Assembly (NCBI GenBank): GCA_947477745.1
Contig: CANJUF010000003.1
Span: 1 to 64,000 of the forward strand
Source: Sphingomonadaceae bacterium
GTDB taxonomy: Bacteria; Pseudomonadota; Alphaproteobacteria; Sphingomonadales; Sphingomonadaceae
DNA length: 64,000 bases
Direction of reading: 5' to 3'
The notes under the pieces were generated by a model that was not told where the DNA came from, searched no databases, and worked only from the letters and a program-made list of their open reading frames with translations. Positions 1-8,918 of this stretch are shown here, in pieces. How positions within the stretch are numbered: the first letter of the stretch is position 1; each line of letters starts with the position of its first letter. The position numbers and the translations under genes were made by a program.

Positions 1-69
1 ATGCGAAAGTGGGAAATACGGCTCGATCCTGCGCATTTGCGCATCTGTCAGCCAGATCAAGTCACACAT
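1..69 (-). CDS. IS5-family transposase, N-terminal fragment at window edge
   Basis: Only the first 23 codons are in the window, too short for the ORF track. The minus strand reads MCDLIWLTDAQMRRIEPYF, the typical opening of IS5-family transposases of the type (S/C)DL(F/I)WLTDEQM..LEP(F/Y)FP. An AGGAGG-like ribosome binding site sits a few bases before the ATG. The rest of the element lies outside the window to the left. The family call rests on recalled motif similarity; the catalytic DDE residues are not visible. Confidence 0.8.
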   Translation of the reverse strand, partial: MCDLIWLTDAQMRRIEPYFPLSH

Positions 70-141
70 GGCAACGCCTCCTCGCGCCGCCATTGAATCA
101 ACTGTTCGCCTGTACCGCAAGCAATTTAATGGGTCCTGAGC
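1..141 (-). mobile_element. Terminal part of an IS5-family insertion sequence
   Basis: Upstream of the transposase start, about 70 bases of non-coding sequence lead to a likely element end. A CTAG tetranucleotide at 142-145 is the kind of target (YTAR) some IS5-family members use, so the outer end is placed at about 141. The matching inverted repeat and the second target copy would lie outside the window, so the boundary is a guess. The element ends about 65 bases before hisB and may replace or provide its promoter. Confidence 0.45.
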
Positions 142-208
142 CTAGCGAAGCGCAAGAGTCGCAAATTCGCCGATTGGCGAAGTTCCATTCAGACTCTATA
201 GCCCGGCG

Positions 209-802
209 ATGCGCACCGCACGTATTGCCCGCAAGACTCACGAAACCGATATCGTCGTCGAAGTGAACCTCGACGGGAGCGGAGCTTTCGATGTCTCTAC
301 CGGCATCGGCTTTCTCGACCATATGATCGAGCAGTTTTCGCGTCATTCGCTGATCGATGTCACTTGCCGGATCGAAGGCGACCTTCACGTGGATCAGCAC
401 CACACTACCGAGGACAGCGCGATTGCCATCGGGCAGGCAATCCTCGAGGCGCTGGGCGACAAGGCCGGGATTGGCCGCTACGGCGAAGCGCATTCCGCAA
501 TGGACGAAGCGCTAAGCCGCGTCGTGCTCGACATTTCGGGCCGCCCGTTCCTGGTCTGGCGTGCGAAATTCACGCAGGAGCGGCTTGGCGAGATGGACAC
601 CGAGTTGTTCGAGCACTGGTTCCACTCGATCGCGCAGGCCGCTGGCATCACCCTGCATGTCGAACAACTCTACGGCGAGAACAATCACCATATCTGCGAA
701 GGCATCTACAAGGGCTTTGCCAGGGCGATGCGCCAGGCGGTAAGCCTCGATCCGCGCAAAGGCGGAGCGATTCCTTCGACCAAGGGCAGGCTCGGTGGCT
801 GA
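209..802 (+). CDS. hisB: Imidazoleglycerol-phosphate dehydratase
   Basis: Converts imidazole-glycerol phosphate to imidazole-acetol phosphate in histidine synthesis; cytosolic, metal dependent. The 197-residue protein has the normal length for the monofunctional bacterial enzyme, with no fused phosphatase. It shows the family signatures GFLDHM near residue 33, [14 protein letters not shown] near 56-70 (metal-binding His pair) and [10 protein letters not shown] near 152-161 (second metal site). The start [10 protein letters not shown] matches the usual N-terminus. Its TGA overlaps the hisH start by 8 nt, which suggests translational coupling. The gene is the first of the his cluster and follows an IS end closely, so its native promoter may be altered. 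Confidence 0.97.
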   Translation: MRTARIARKTHETDIVVEVNLDGSGAFDVSTGIGFLDHMIEQFSRHSLIDVTCRIEGDLHVDQHHTTEDSAIAIGQAILEALGDKAGIGRYGEAHSAMDEALSRVVLDISGRPFLVWRAKFTQERLGEMDTELFEHWFHSIAQAAGITLHVEQLYGENNHHICEGIYKGFARAMRQAVSLDPRKGGAIPSTKGRLGG

Positions 803-1424
803 AATCGTCGCGCTCGTCGATTACGGCGCGGGCAATCTCCATTCGGTCGAAAGCGCATTGCGGGCAGCGGGCGCGGGCGAGGTGACCGTCACTTCCGACC
901 CTTCGGTCGTGCGCGCGGCTGATCGCATCGTCCTGCCGGGCGTGGGCAACTTCGCCGCCTGTGCGCAGGCGCTTGGCGCGATCCCGCACCTTATCGAATC
1001 GATGGAAGAGCGCGTGCACGTTGGCGGCGCGCCGTTCCTAGGCATTTGTGTTGGCATGCAGCTGCTGGCGACGCGCGGGCTTGAGCACGGCGAGACGCCG
1101 GGACTGGGCTGGATCGCGGGGGACGTCACCCTGATCGAGCGGACCGATCCCGCCATCAAGGTTCCGCACATGGGCTGGAACGACGTGGCGATTACCCCCC
1201 ATGCTCCCGCTGGCGATCTGATCGAACCGGGAGAGGCCTATTTCCTCCACTCCTACCACTTCGCGCCTGACGATGGCCGCCACATCGCGGCTATGAGCGA
1301 TCATGGCGGCGGGCTGGTCGCTGCAGTGGCGCAAGACAACGTCGTCGGCGTGCAGTTTCACCCGGAAAAAAGCCAGAAATACGGGCTGGAGCTGCTCGCG
1401 AGATTTCTGGAGTGGCAGCCGTGA
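795..1424 (+). CDS. hisH: Imidazole glycerol phosphate synthase, glutamine amidotransferase subunit
   Basis: Hydrolyses glutamine and passes ammonia to HisF. This is a class I amidotransferase of 209 residues: nucleophile Cys85 in GICVGMQ, and His189 and Glu191 in FHPEKS complete the triad. The early [10 protein letters not shown] motif is typical of HisH. The start is GTG at 795, overlapping hisB by 8 nt. The partner gene hisF lies two genes downstream, separated by a methyltransferase and hisA. All signs are of an intact enzyme. Confidence 0.97.
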   Translation: MAEIVALVDYGAGNLHSVESALRAAGAGEVTVTSDPSVVRAADRIVLPGVGNFAACAQALGAIPHLIESMEERVHVGGAPFLGICVGMQLLATRGLEHGETPGLGWIAGDVTLIERTDPAIKVPHMGWNDVAITPHAPAGDLIEPGEAYFLHSYHFAPDDGRHIAAMSDHGGGLVAAVAQDNVVGVQFHPEKSQKYGLELLARFLEWQP

Positions 1425-2185
1425 GCCTTGCCTATACCGTCAAGAAGAACCTGCGCCGCGCGCGCAAACTGGCTCATATCGCCGCGAGATCGGGATACCG
1501 GCCCGCCATGCGCCGCCGGATTTTCCCGGCGATAGAGCACGAGGCGATGTTCGCATCGTTCCAGTTCGATACCGTCATCGATGTCGGTGCCAATATCGGC
1601 CAGTTCGCGGTAACCGCGCATTGCGCCAATCCCAAGGCGCGCGTCTTCTGTTTCGAGCCGCTGGGAGGCTGCGTCGTGCGATTGCGCGGCCTGGCGCAGG
1701 ATTATCCGCGCCTTGTCATCTACGATCACGGTCTTGGCGCGCAGGCGGCCGAGTTCGATATCAATGTCGCGAGCAACCTTGGCTCATCCTCTATCCTTGA
1801 TTTCACCGATCTGCAGCTTGAAACCTACCCGGGCGTGACGGTGGTCGGCAAGGAAACGATCCGCGTAGAAGCGCTCGACACCATCGCTACACCCGAGATG
1901 ACCCAAGGACGAACCCTGCTCAAGATGGACGTGCAGGGTTTTGAACTCGAAGTGCTCAAGGGCGCGGTGGCGACCCTCGAAAATATCGAGGCGATCTATC
2001 TCGAAGCGAGCTTCCTGCCCCTCTACGCCGATCAGCCACTTGCCACCGAGCTCATCGTCTGGCTCGACCAGCACGGTTACGGCCTTGCCGCGATCTACAA
2101 TGTCGATAGCGGGGCGGGCACGACGCCCAGCCAGGCCGACTGTCTGTTCCTGCGCAAGCAGGAGATCGCTGGAGGACCCGCATGA
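1421..2185 (+). CDS. FkbM-family SAM-dependent methyltransferase
   Basis: A predicted class I methyltransferase of the FkbM family, which generally O-methylates sugars or other hydroxyl groups. Motif I is DTVIDVGANIGQF near residues 50-62, followed by VFCFEP, an acidic strand-2 motif that would bind the SAM ribose. The track starts at GTG 1412, but a GGAG eight bases before GTG 1421 favours the later start (254 residues), which overlaps the hisH stop by 4 nt (GTGA). Its own stop overlaps hisA by 4 nt (ATGA). It is thus locked into the histidine operon although no histidine step needs a methyltransferase. Substrate unknown. Confidence 0.85.
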   Translation: MSLAYTVKKNLRRARKLAHIAARSGYRPAMRRRIFPAIEHEAMFASFQFDTVIDVGANIGQFAVTAHCANPKARVFCFEPLGGCVVRLRGLAQDYPRLVIYDHGLGAQAAEFDINVASNLGSSSILDFTDLQLETYPGVTVVGKETIRVEALDTIATPEMTQGRTLLKMDVQGFELEVLKGAVATLENIEAIYLEASFLPLYADQPLATELIVWLDQHGYGLAAIYNVDSGAGTTPSQADCLFLRKQEIAGGPA

Positions 2186-2910
2186 TCGTTTTTCCGGCCA
2201 TCGACCTCAAGCAGGGGCAGGTCGTGCGCCTCGCCGAAGGCGACATGGACCGCGCCACCGTTTATGGCGACGATCCTGCCGCGCAGGCGCTGCTGTTCGC
2301 CGAGGCGGGCGCGCAGTTCCTCCATGTCGTCGATCTCGACGGCTCCTTTGCGGGCGGTGCGCGCAATCGCGAGGCGGTCGAGGCGATCCTCGGCGCCTTT
2401 CCCGGCCATGTTCAGCTTGGCGGCGGCATCCGCACGCCCGAAGCCGTGGCCGGCTGGTTCGAGCTTGGCGTGAGCCGCGTCGTCATGGGTACGGCGGCGC
2501 TGAAGGATCCGCAGTTCGTCAAGGAGATGGCGCGCCACTGGCCGGGCGGCATCGTCGTCGCCGTCGATGCACGCGACGGCATGGTCGCGACCGAAGGCTG
2601 GGCCGAATTGTCCGACGTGCCGGTGATCGATCTTGCCCGCCGCTTCGAGGACGCGGGCGTCGCCAGCCTGTTGTTCACCGATATCGGCCGCGACGGCATG
2701 CTCAAGGGCTGTAATGTGCAGGCGACGGTCGATCTCGCCACCCAAAGTTCGCTGCCGGTGATCGCCAGCGGCGGAGTGAAGGGGCTGGACGATATCCGCA
2801 TGCTGGCGCTCAACGCGCACCTCGGCATCGAGGGAGTGATTACCGGACGCGCGCTTTATGACGGGCGGCTCGACCTAGCAGCGGCGATCCAGATGGCGGG
2901 CAAGGACTGA
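2182..2910 (+). CDS. hisA: ProFAR isomerase (phosphoribosylformimino-AICAR ribotide isomerase)
   Basis: Amadori isomerase, fourth step of histidine synthesis, a (beta-alpha)8 barrel of 242 residues. The first half carries [14 protein letters not shown] with the general base Asp8, and GGGIRTPE; the second half carries [21 protein letters not shown] with the second catalytic Asp, and IASGGV, the phosphate-binding Gly repeats of the two half barrels. ATGA overlap with the preceding methyltransferase gene and one-base overlap (TGATG) with hisF indicate one transcript and coupled translation. Confidence 0.97.
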   Translation: MIVFPAIDLKQGQVVRLAEGDMDRATVYGDDPAAQALLFAEAGAQFLHVVDLDGSFAGGARNREAVEAILGAFPGHVQLGGGIRTPEAVAGWFELGVSRVVMGTAALKDPQFVKEMARHWPGGIVVAVDARDGMVATEGWAELSDVPVIDLARRFEDAGVASLLFTDIGRDGMLKGCNVQATVDLATQSSLPVIASGGVKGLDDIRMLALNAHLGIEGVITGRALYDGRLDLAAAIQMAGKD

Positions 2911-3671
2911 TGACCGTCCGTGTTCGCGTCATCCCCTGCCTCGACGTCGCCAATGGCCGCGTGGTCAAGGGCGTGAACTTCGTTGATCTCAAGGACGCGG
3001 GCGATCCGGTCGAACAGGCGCGTGCCTATGACTTGGCGGGCGCGGATGAGCTGTGCTTCCTCGACATTACCGCCAGCCACGAAGCGCGCGGCACCCTGCT
3101 CGACATAGTCACCCGCACGGCAGAGGTTTGCTTCATGCCGCTGACTGTCGGCGGCGGGGTGCGAACGGTGGCGGATGCGCGCGCGCTGCTGCTGGCGGGC
3201 GCGGACAAGGTGGCGGTGAACTCGGCCGCCGTCGCGCGGCCCGAAGTGGTGGCCGACATTGCCGGCAGGATGGGCAGCCAGTGCGTGGTCGCCTCGATCG
3301 ACGCGCGGCGGGTCGGCGATGGCCGCTGGGAAATCTTCACTCACGGCGGGCGCAAGCAGACCGGGATCGACGCAGTCGAGCACGCGGTTAAGCTTGCCCG
3401 GCTGGGGGCGGGAGAACTGCTTGTCACTTCGATGGACGGCGACGGTACCCAAGCGGGATACGACCTTGAACTCACCCGCGCAATTGCCGATGCCGTTTCG
3501 GTGCCGGTGGTGGCAAGCGGCGGCGTCGGCACGCTCGATCACCTCGTCGAAGGCGTGACCAAGGGGCATGCGAGCGCGGTGCTGGCCGCTTCGATCTTCC
3601 ACTTCGGCACCCATTCTATTGCCGATGCACACGCCGCCCTGCGCGCAGCGGGCCTACCGGCGCGCGGCTGA
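2910..3671 (+). CDS. hisF: Imidazole glycerol phosphate synthase, cyclase subunit
   Basis: Uses ammonia from HisH to close the imidazole ring, giving IGP and AICAR. The 253-residue (beta-alpha)8 barrel begins with [19 protein letters not shown], containing catalytic Asp11, and holds LTVGGGVRT and VASIDARR with the second catalytic Asp near residue 130. The C-terminal phosphate site is [10 protein letters not shown]. The start codon overlaps the hisA stop by one base. It ends the tightly coupled part of the his operon; a small hairpin follows. Confidence 0.97.
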   Translation: MTVRVRVIPCLDVANGRVVKGVNFVDLKDAGDPVEQARAYDLAGADELCFLDITASHEARGTLLDIVTRTAEVCFMPLTVGGGVRTVADARALLLAGADKVAVNSAAVARPEVVADIAGRMGSQCVVASIDARRVGDGRWEIFTHGGRKQTGIDAVEHAVKLARLGAGELLVTSMDGDGTQAGYDLELTRAIADAVSVPVVASGGVGTLDHLVEGVTKGHASAVLAASIFHFGTHSIADAHAALRAAGLPARG

Positions 3672-3673
3672 TC

Positions 3674-3689
3674 CTCCGACCTGTCGGGA
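3674..3689 (+). terminator. Possible weak terminator hairpin after hisF
   Basis: CCGAC and GTCGG form a perfect 5-bp stem with a 2-base loop just after the hisF stop, extendable with mismatches. There is no clear U-tract, so termination may be weak or factor dependent. Confidence 0.3.
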
Positions 3690-3815
3690 TACCTTACAAA
3701 TTGGTGACGAGACCCGAGAGCGTTAACCTTCGCAAGCATCACCCATGCGTAAATAGTGCAGTATGGCACAAACATTGCATTAACCTTCGCGAACGCAATT
3801 CAGGGGTGGAATTTC
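3690..3815 (+). promoter_or_regulatory. AT-richer upstream region with an 11-bp direct repeat
   Basis: The 11-mer TTAACCTTCGC occurs at 3723-3733 and again at 3780-3790, 57 bases apart, before the PEP-CTERM gene. TTAACC resembles the half site recognised by the alphaproteobacterial regulator CtrA, but the full TTAA-N7-TTAA form is absent. GGGGTGGA before the ATG is the likely ribosome binding site. A regulatory role is inference. Confidence 0.35.
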
Positions 3816-4001
3816 ATGCGTTTTATCAAGGCCGCACTGGCCGGATCGATGGTTTTATTGATGACCGTCGTTCCGGCGTTGGCGGCTGTGGCCAGCCGAT
3901 CCGAAGTTCCCGAGCCCGACACAATCGCGCTGCTTTCGCTGGCAGCGGCGGGGATCATTCTGGGTCGCCGCTGGTCAGCACGCAGGCCGCCCAAGGATTG
4001 A
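3816..4001 (+). CDS. Small PEP-CTERM sorting-domain protein
   Basis: A 61-residue predicted exported protein. The track start at 3756 is less likely than the ATG at 3816, which follows a GGGGTGGA site and begins MRFIKAALAG. Residues 1-23 form a signal peptide (basic N-region, hydrophobic core, ALAA). Residues about 30-54 form the tripartite PEP-CTERM signal: VPEPD, a hydrophobic stretch LLSLAAAGIILG, and a basic end RRWSARR. Such tails are cut by exosortase at the inner membrane. Almost no mature sequence remains between the signals, about ten residues, so it may be a minimal sorting substrate. No exosortase gene is in the window. Confidence 0.7.
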   Translation: MRFIKAALAGSMVLLMTVVPALAAVASRSEVPEPDTIALLSLAAAGIILGRRWSARRPPKD

Positions 4002-4034
4002 CGGCTGGCACGTCTCGCCGCATGGCTGCGCGCG

Positions 4035-4358
4035 ATGAGCCAGCCGGGAACCCTCGAACGCCTTGAGGCGACCATTGCCGCGCGCCGCGGCGCCGATCCC
4101 GATTCGAGCTATGTGGCCAGGCTCGAAGCCAAGGGCCTTGGCAAGATCGCGCAGAAGCTGGGCGAGGAAGCAACCGAGGCGGTAATCGCGGCACTGTCGG
4201 GCGACGAGGCTGACCTTGTCGGCGAAGCGGCCGACGTGCTGTTTCACCTCCTCGTGCTGCTAGGGCACAAAGGCGTTCCGCTTGCCCAGGTGCTCGCCGA
4301 GCTTGAGCGCCGCGAAGGCACATCCGGCCTTGACGAGAAAGCATCGCGGCAGGGCTGA
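4035..4358 (+). CDS. hisE: Phosphoribosyl-ATP pyrophosphohydrolase
   Basis: Hydrolyses PR-ATP to PR-AMP, the second step of histidine synthesis. The 107-residue all-helical protein carries [16 protein letters not shown] near residues 35-50 and [14 protein letters not shown] near 62-75, the acidic metal-binding motifs of the MazG-like HisE fold. It is monofunctional (not fused to HisI). It lies 33 bases after the PEP-CTERM gene and 24 before hinT, a pairing common in alphaproteobacteria. Confidence 0.95.
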   Translation: MSQPGTLERLEATIAARRGADPDSSYVARLEAKGLGKIAQKLGEEATEAVIAALSGDEADLVGEAADVLFHLLVLLGHKGVPLAQVLAELERREGTSGLDEKASRQG

Positions 4359-4382
4359 CCAAGCAAGAGGTATCCACGAGCC

Positions 4383-4760
4383 ATGCCAATCGATCCGCGC
4401 GCGCCTTACGACGACCAGAACATCTTCGCGAAAATCCTGCGCGGCGAAATCCCGTGCAACAAGGTCTATGAGGATGACGCCGCGCTCGCCTTTCACGATA
4501 TCCGCCCGCAGGCGCCGGTCCATGTGCTGGTCATCCCCAAGGGACCTTACGTCAGCTGGGACGATTTTACAGCAAAGGCTGGAGACGGCGAGATCGCAGC
4601 CTTCATGCGCGCAGTCGGCCATGTCACGCGGCAACTGGAACTGGACGGGCCGGGATATCGCCTCATGGTCAACATGGGCACCAACGGTCATCAGGAAGTG
4701 CCGCATCTGCATGTCCACATTTTCGGCGGACGCCAGTTCTTCCATATGATCGCAGATTGA
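4383..4760 (+). CDS. hinT: HIT-family purine nucleoside phosphoramidase (HinT-like)
   Basis: A 125-residue histidine-triad protein. The triad HLHVHIFGG lies near residues 108-116; the strand IFAKILRGEIPCNKVYEDD at the N-terminus is the usual HinT opening. Family members hydrolyse adenosine phosphoramidates and acyl-adenylates; the cellular role is not certain. It probably shares a transcript with hisE, 24 bases upstream. Confidence 0.92.
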   Translation: MPIDPRAPYDDQNIFAKILRGEIPCNKVYEDDAALAFHDIRPQAPVHVLVIPKGPYVSWDDFTAKAGDGEIAAFMRAVGHVTRQLELDGPGYRLMVNMGTNGHQEVPHLHVHIFGGRQFFHMIAD

Positions 4761-4860
4761 GTCGGGGCGTGGCTGACGCGCGATGAACTGCTTATCGCGG
4801 TTGTTAGAATAAGAACGCCGCGCCTTTAACCATCGGCTCATCCCGTCTAGAAGCGGCGCG

Positions 4861-5319
4861 ATGACCGCCCACCCGGTTCCCCCTGGCGGCCGCTTCGATG
4901 GCCCACTGCATCGCTTTGCCGTGCGCGTCTACGCCGAGGACACCGACGCCACCGGGCGCGTCTATCACGGGGCTTACCTGCGCTGGTTCGAGCGCGCTCG
5001 CACCGATATTCTCGAGCTCCTGGGCATCGATCAGCGCGCCGCGATCGAGGTGGGAGAGGGCTACTATGTCGTCTCGGATGTGGCGCTGCGGTATTTCGCA
5101 CCGGCCTTGCTGGGGGATTCGGTGCTGATCGAAACCAGCTGCGATGAAACGCGGGTGGCCAGCGCGCGGATGAGCCAGGTCGCCCTGATAGACGGGACGA
5201 GGCTGTGCGAGGCCAAGGTCCGGGTCGGCTTCGTCGGCCCTGACGGCAGGGCAAAGGCGCAGCCACTAGCTTGGCGCGAATCCTTCAAAACCATCGTTTC
5301 CGGCAGGGAAAATTTATAA
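4861..5319 (+). CDS. ybgC: Tol-Pal-associated acyl-CoA thioesterase YbgC
   Basis: A hotdog-fold thioesterase of 152 residues that acts on acyl-CoA or acyl-ACP and is linked to phospholipid metabolism at the envelope. The active-site region EDTDATGRVYHGAYLRWFERAR near residues 26-47 holds the catalytic Asp of the 4-hydroxybenzoyl-CoA thioesterase family. Its TAA is followed immediately by the tolQ ATG, as in most proteobacterial tol-pal operons. A 100-bp gap before it probably holds the operon promoter. Confidence 0.93.
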   Translation: MTAHPVPPGGRFDGPLHRFAVRVYAEDTDATGRVYHGAYLRWFERARTDILELLGIDQRAAIEVGEGYYVVSDVALRYFAPALLGDSVLIETSCDETRVASARMSQVALIDGTRLCEAKVRVGFVGPDGRAKAQPLAWRESFKTIVSGRENL

Positions 5320-6026
5320 ATGTCCTCGATTGCAATCCTAGCGCAGGCCGCAGCCGCCGCGCCGCAGCGGCTCAACCCGATCAAGCTGTTCCTCGATGCC
5401 GATGTGGTCGTGCAGGTGGTGATGGTGGGGCTGCTGCTCGCGGCTGTCTGGACCTGGGCCATCATCGTCGGATTTTCGCTGCGCATGGGCAGCGTGCGGC
5501 GCAATTGCGACAAGTTCGAGCGGCAGTTCTGGAAGGTCAGCAACCTTGCGAGCCTGCGCGAAGACAGCGATGCCAAGCGCACCGCTTCGGGCCGAGTTGC
5601 GCTGGCAGGGATCGATGAGTGGCAACGCTCTGTTTCCGTGGCTGGATTCAACGTCGATGGCGCCAGCCAGCGGGTCGGCTCGGCGCTCGACGCCGCGGTG
5701 GCCGAGGAAGCCGATACGCTTTCCTCGCGGCTCAATTTCCTCGCAACGACCGGTGCGGTCGCGCCGTTTATCGGCCTGTTCGGCACCGTCTGGGGGATCA
5801 TGAACAGCTTTTTCCAGATCGGCCAGCAACAGAACAGCTCGCTTGCAGTGGTCGCGCCGGGCATTTCCGAGGCGCTGTTCGCCACCGCGCTGGGCCTGTT
5901 TGCGGCGATCCCGGCGGTCATCGCTTACAACCGCTTTTCGCACGGCGTGAACCATTTCGAAGCGCGGCTCCAGCGCTTCGCTGATCGTTTCCATTCGTTA
6001 ATTTCTTCCCGGCTGGAGCAGCGCTG

Positions 6027-6027
<1 letters not shown>
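5320..6027 (+). CDS. tolQ: Tol-Pal system inner-membrane proton channel subunit TolQ
   Basis: MotA/TolQ/ExbB family, 235 residues. TolQ and TolR form the proton channel that energises TolA for outer-membrane constriction during division. Three membrane segments are visible: about residues 28-50 (VVMVGLLLAAVWTWAIIVGF), about 140-165 (FLATTGAVAPFIGLFGTVWG) and about 185-205 (ISEALFATALGLFAAIPAVI). The second and third segments carry the conserved small/Thr motifs of the channel. Its TGA overlaps the tolR ATG by one base. Confidence 0.96.
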
Positions 6028-6527
<500 letters not shown>

Positions 6528-6536
6528 GCTGAAAGC

Positions 6537-7508
6537 ATGACAGGTTCCGCGCTGACCAAGGAGGAAGGCTGGGGGCTGGCGATTTCGATTGCCGGTCATG
6601 CCGCGCTGCTGGCCGTGCTGCTGCTGCGCCCGGCTTCGAACAATGTCGTGATCCCGCCGGAGCGTGTCGAGGTGACGATAAGCGAGGACGTCGGCCTCAA
6701 ATCCGCCTCGCCCAATCCGAAAGCGCAGGCGGCTCCCGATGAAGTACCCGAGATCGGCGAGGCCGCTCCCGCTCCTCAGCCCGGGTCTGTGCCGCTTCCG
6801 CCGCCGCCGGCGCCGCGCGTGATCGAACCGCCAAGACCGCCCGCGCCGCGCCCGGTGGCAAAGCCGGAGCCGAAAAAGCCTGAGCCGAGAAAGATCGAGG
6901 TGAGGAAGCCTGCGCTGCGCAAACCGCCGGTCCGCGAGCCGGTAAAGCCGCGCGCTGCACCGCCGCGTCCCGCTCCGCCCAAAACCAGCGCGATCGACCG
7001 GATCTCCCGCACTTCTAGCGCTTCCAGCAAGCCTTCGGCCAAGCCGTCAACGGCCGCCGCGGCTCCAAATCGCGCCGCCACGCCGCCCAAGAAAGCAGGC
7101 GGAAGCCGCTTTGCCGAGGCTTTCAGGCAAGGCACCCCGGGTGCGACCAGCCCATCGGGCAGCGGCGCGCCTGCCGCGACCATCGGTCCACAGCAGGTTT
7201 CCGCGCTCAATGCCGCGATCGGGCGGCAACTGAAGCCGCACTGGCGGGGCAAGGCTCCCGAAGGCGCGGAAGCGGAACTTCTCGCGACCAAGGTGCGTTT
7301 CCGCCTCAACCGCGATGGCACTCTGGCCGGAGAGCCGCAGGTAGTGGCGACCACGGGCCAGACCGACGCTAATCAGCCGCAGGTCGCCCGTCATCAGGAG
7401 CAGGCGGTGCGCGCGGTGAAGCTTGCCGCGCCGTTCGACTTGCCCGAGGCACTCTATGACGGCTGGAAAGTCGTGACGACCAACTTCGACAGGAAACTAT
7501 CGCAATGA
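6537..7508 (+). CDS. tolA: Tol-Pal system protein TolA (energy transducer)
   Basis: A 323-residue TolA/TonB-like protein: one N-terminal membrane helix (about residues 12-30, GLAISIAGHAALLAVLLL), a long Pro/Lys/Arg/Ala-rich periplasmic spacer (about 60-220) and a folded C-terminal domain (about 225-323) that contacts TolB and Pal. The spacer is proline rich (KPEPKKPEPRK) rather than the Ala-Lys helix of enterobacterial TolA, as is common in sphingomonads. Identification depends strongly on the position between tolR and tolB. Its stop overlaps tolB by 4 nt. Confidence 0.92.
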   Translation: MTGSALTKEEGWGLAISIAGHAALLAVLLLRPASNNVVIPPERVEVTISEDVGLKSASPNPKAQAAPDEVPEIGEAAPAPQPGSVPLPPPPAPRVIEPPRPPAPRPVAKPEPKKPEPRKIEVRKPALRKPPVREPVKPRAAPPRPAPPKTSAIDRISRTSSASSKPSAKPSTAAAAPNRAATPPKKAGGSRFAEAFRQGTPGATSPSGSGAPAATIGPQQVSALNAAIGRQLKPHWRGKAPEGAEAELLATKVRFRLNRDGTLAGEPQVVATTGQTDANQPQVARHQEQAVRAVKLAAPFDLPEALYDGWKVVTTNFDRKLSQ

Positions 7509-8875
7509 AGACGACGAACCTGTTGGCATTTGCCTTTGCGCTGGTGGCACTGCCTGCCTTCGCGCAGACCCCCGCAGCGCCTGCCGAGCCAGCTCCGCCG
7601 GTATCCGAAGGGATCGAAGTCACCGTATCGGACGATGCCGAATGGCAGGACCTGGGCGTGGCCATCACCACTTTCGCGACCGATCAGGACGTACCGACAC
7701 GCGCCAGCGCCGGCTCGACCGCGCAGATCGGAAGGCAGATGTCCGAGATCATCGCCGCCAACCTGCGCAACAATGGCCTGTTCAAGCCTTCGGGACCGCA
7801 GGGATTGCCGCAGCCGGGCTATGCGCAAGTGCCCAGCCCGGACTATCCGGTGTGGCAGGGACGCAGCGCCGATATGCTGGTGCAGGGTTATGTCCGCGCC
7901 GCTCCAGACGGCAATCTGACGGTTGGCTGCTACCTTTTCGACGTCGCGCTTTCGCAGCAACTCGCCAAGGCGGGCTGGGACGTTTCGCCGGGCGACTGGC
8001 GGCGCGCCGCCCACAAATGCGCCGATATGGTCTATTCGCGCCTGTCGGGCGAAAGCCCGTTCTTCGACAGCAAGGTCGCTTATATCGCCGAGACCGGGCC
8101 TAAGGACCGCCGGGTCAAGCGCCTCGCGATCATGGATTCGGACGGCGCCAACCACAGCTACATCACCAGCGGTCAGGCGACCGCGCTGACTCCGCGCTAT
8201 TCGCCCGATTACAGCGAGATCCTCTACCTTTCGTATCTCAATGGATCGCCGAGCATCTACGTCTACAATGTCGCCAGCGGCCGCCAGCGGCTGGTGACGC
8301 GCAGCATCAATCCCACGTTTGCGCCGCGCTGGTCACCCGATGGCAGGTCGATCCTCTATTCCATGGCGATCGGCGGCAATACCGACATCTACCGCATTTC
8401 GGCGAACGGCGGAGAAAGCCAGCGGCTCACCAATGCGCCGGGTATCGACATCGGCGGAAGCTATTCGCCCGATGGCAGCCGCATCGTGTTCGAAAGCGAC
8501 CGGTCCGGCTCGCAGCAGGTCTACGTGATGAACGCCGACGGATCAGACCAGCGGCGCATCAGCTTTGCCGGAGGGCGCGCCGCAACACCCGAATGGAGCC
8601 CGCGCGGCGATCAGATCGCCTTTACCCACATCGGCGGCAATTTCCGCATCGCGGTGATGAGCCCATCTGGCGGCGGCATGCGTTTCCTGACCGACAGCTG
8701 GCAGGATGAAGCGCCGACATGGTCGCCTAACGGGCGCATCGTCCAGTTCTTCCGCACGGCGCGTGGCAGCGGCGCGACCAGCATCTGGCAAGTCGACCTA
8801 ACAGGACGAAACGAGCGCCGCCTGCCCACGCCGGTCGGCGCGTCCGATCCGGCTTGGGGACCGGTGCGGCCATGA
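7505..8875 (+). CDS. tolB: Tol-Pal system periplasmic beta-propeller TolB
   Basis: A periplasmic protein of 456 residues that binds Pal and TolA. A cleavable signal peptide (MKTTNLLAFAFALVALPAFAQ) is followed by a Pro/Ala linker, the alpha/beta domain and a six-bladed propeller whose repeats are visible as FAPRWSPDGRSILY, GSYSPDGSRIVF, TPEWSPRGDQIAF and APTWSPNGRIVQF. ATGA overlap with tolA shows coupling. Length is slightly above the E. coli protein. Confidence 0.96.
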   Translation: MKTTNLLAFAFALVALPAFAQTPAAPAEPAPPVSEGIEVTVSDDAEWQDLGVAITTFATDQDVPTRASAGSTAQIGRQMSEIIAANLRNNGLFKPSGPQGLPQPGYAQVPSPDYPVWQGRSADMLVQGYVRAAPDGNLTVGCYLFDVALSQQLAKAGWDVSPGDWRRAAHKCADMVYSRLSGESPFFDSKVAYIAETGPKDRRVKRLAIMDSDGANHSYITSGQATALTPRYSPDYSEILYLSYLNGSPSIYVYNVASGRQRLVTRSINPTFAPRWSPDGRSILYSMAIGGNTDIYRISANGGESQRLTNAPGIDIGGSYSPDGSRIVFESDRSGSQQVYVMNADGSDQRRISFAGGRAATPEWSPRGDQIAFTHIGGNFRIAVMSPSGGGMRFLTDSWQDEAPTWSPNGRIVQFFRTARGSGATSIWQVDLTGRNERRLPTPVGASDPAWGPVRP

Positions 8876-8918
8876 AGAGTTATTGAGGCAGAGTGACCGA
8901 ATTCGGAAGGAGAATGCC

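Noticed and set aside
9-266. Plus-strand ORF of 85 codons before hisB
   Set aside because: It crosses the transposase start on the opposite strand and the real hisB start, with no recognisable domain.
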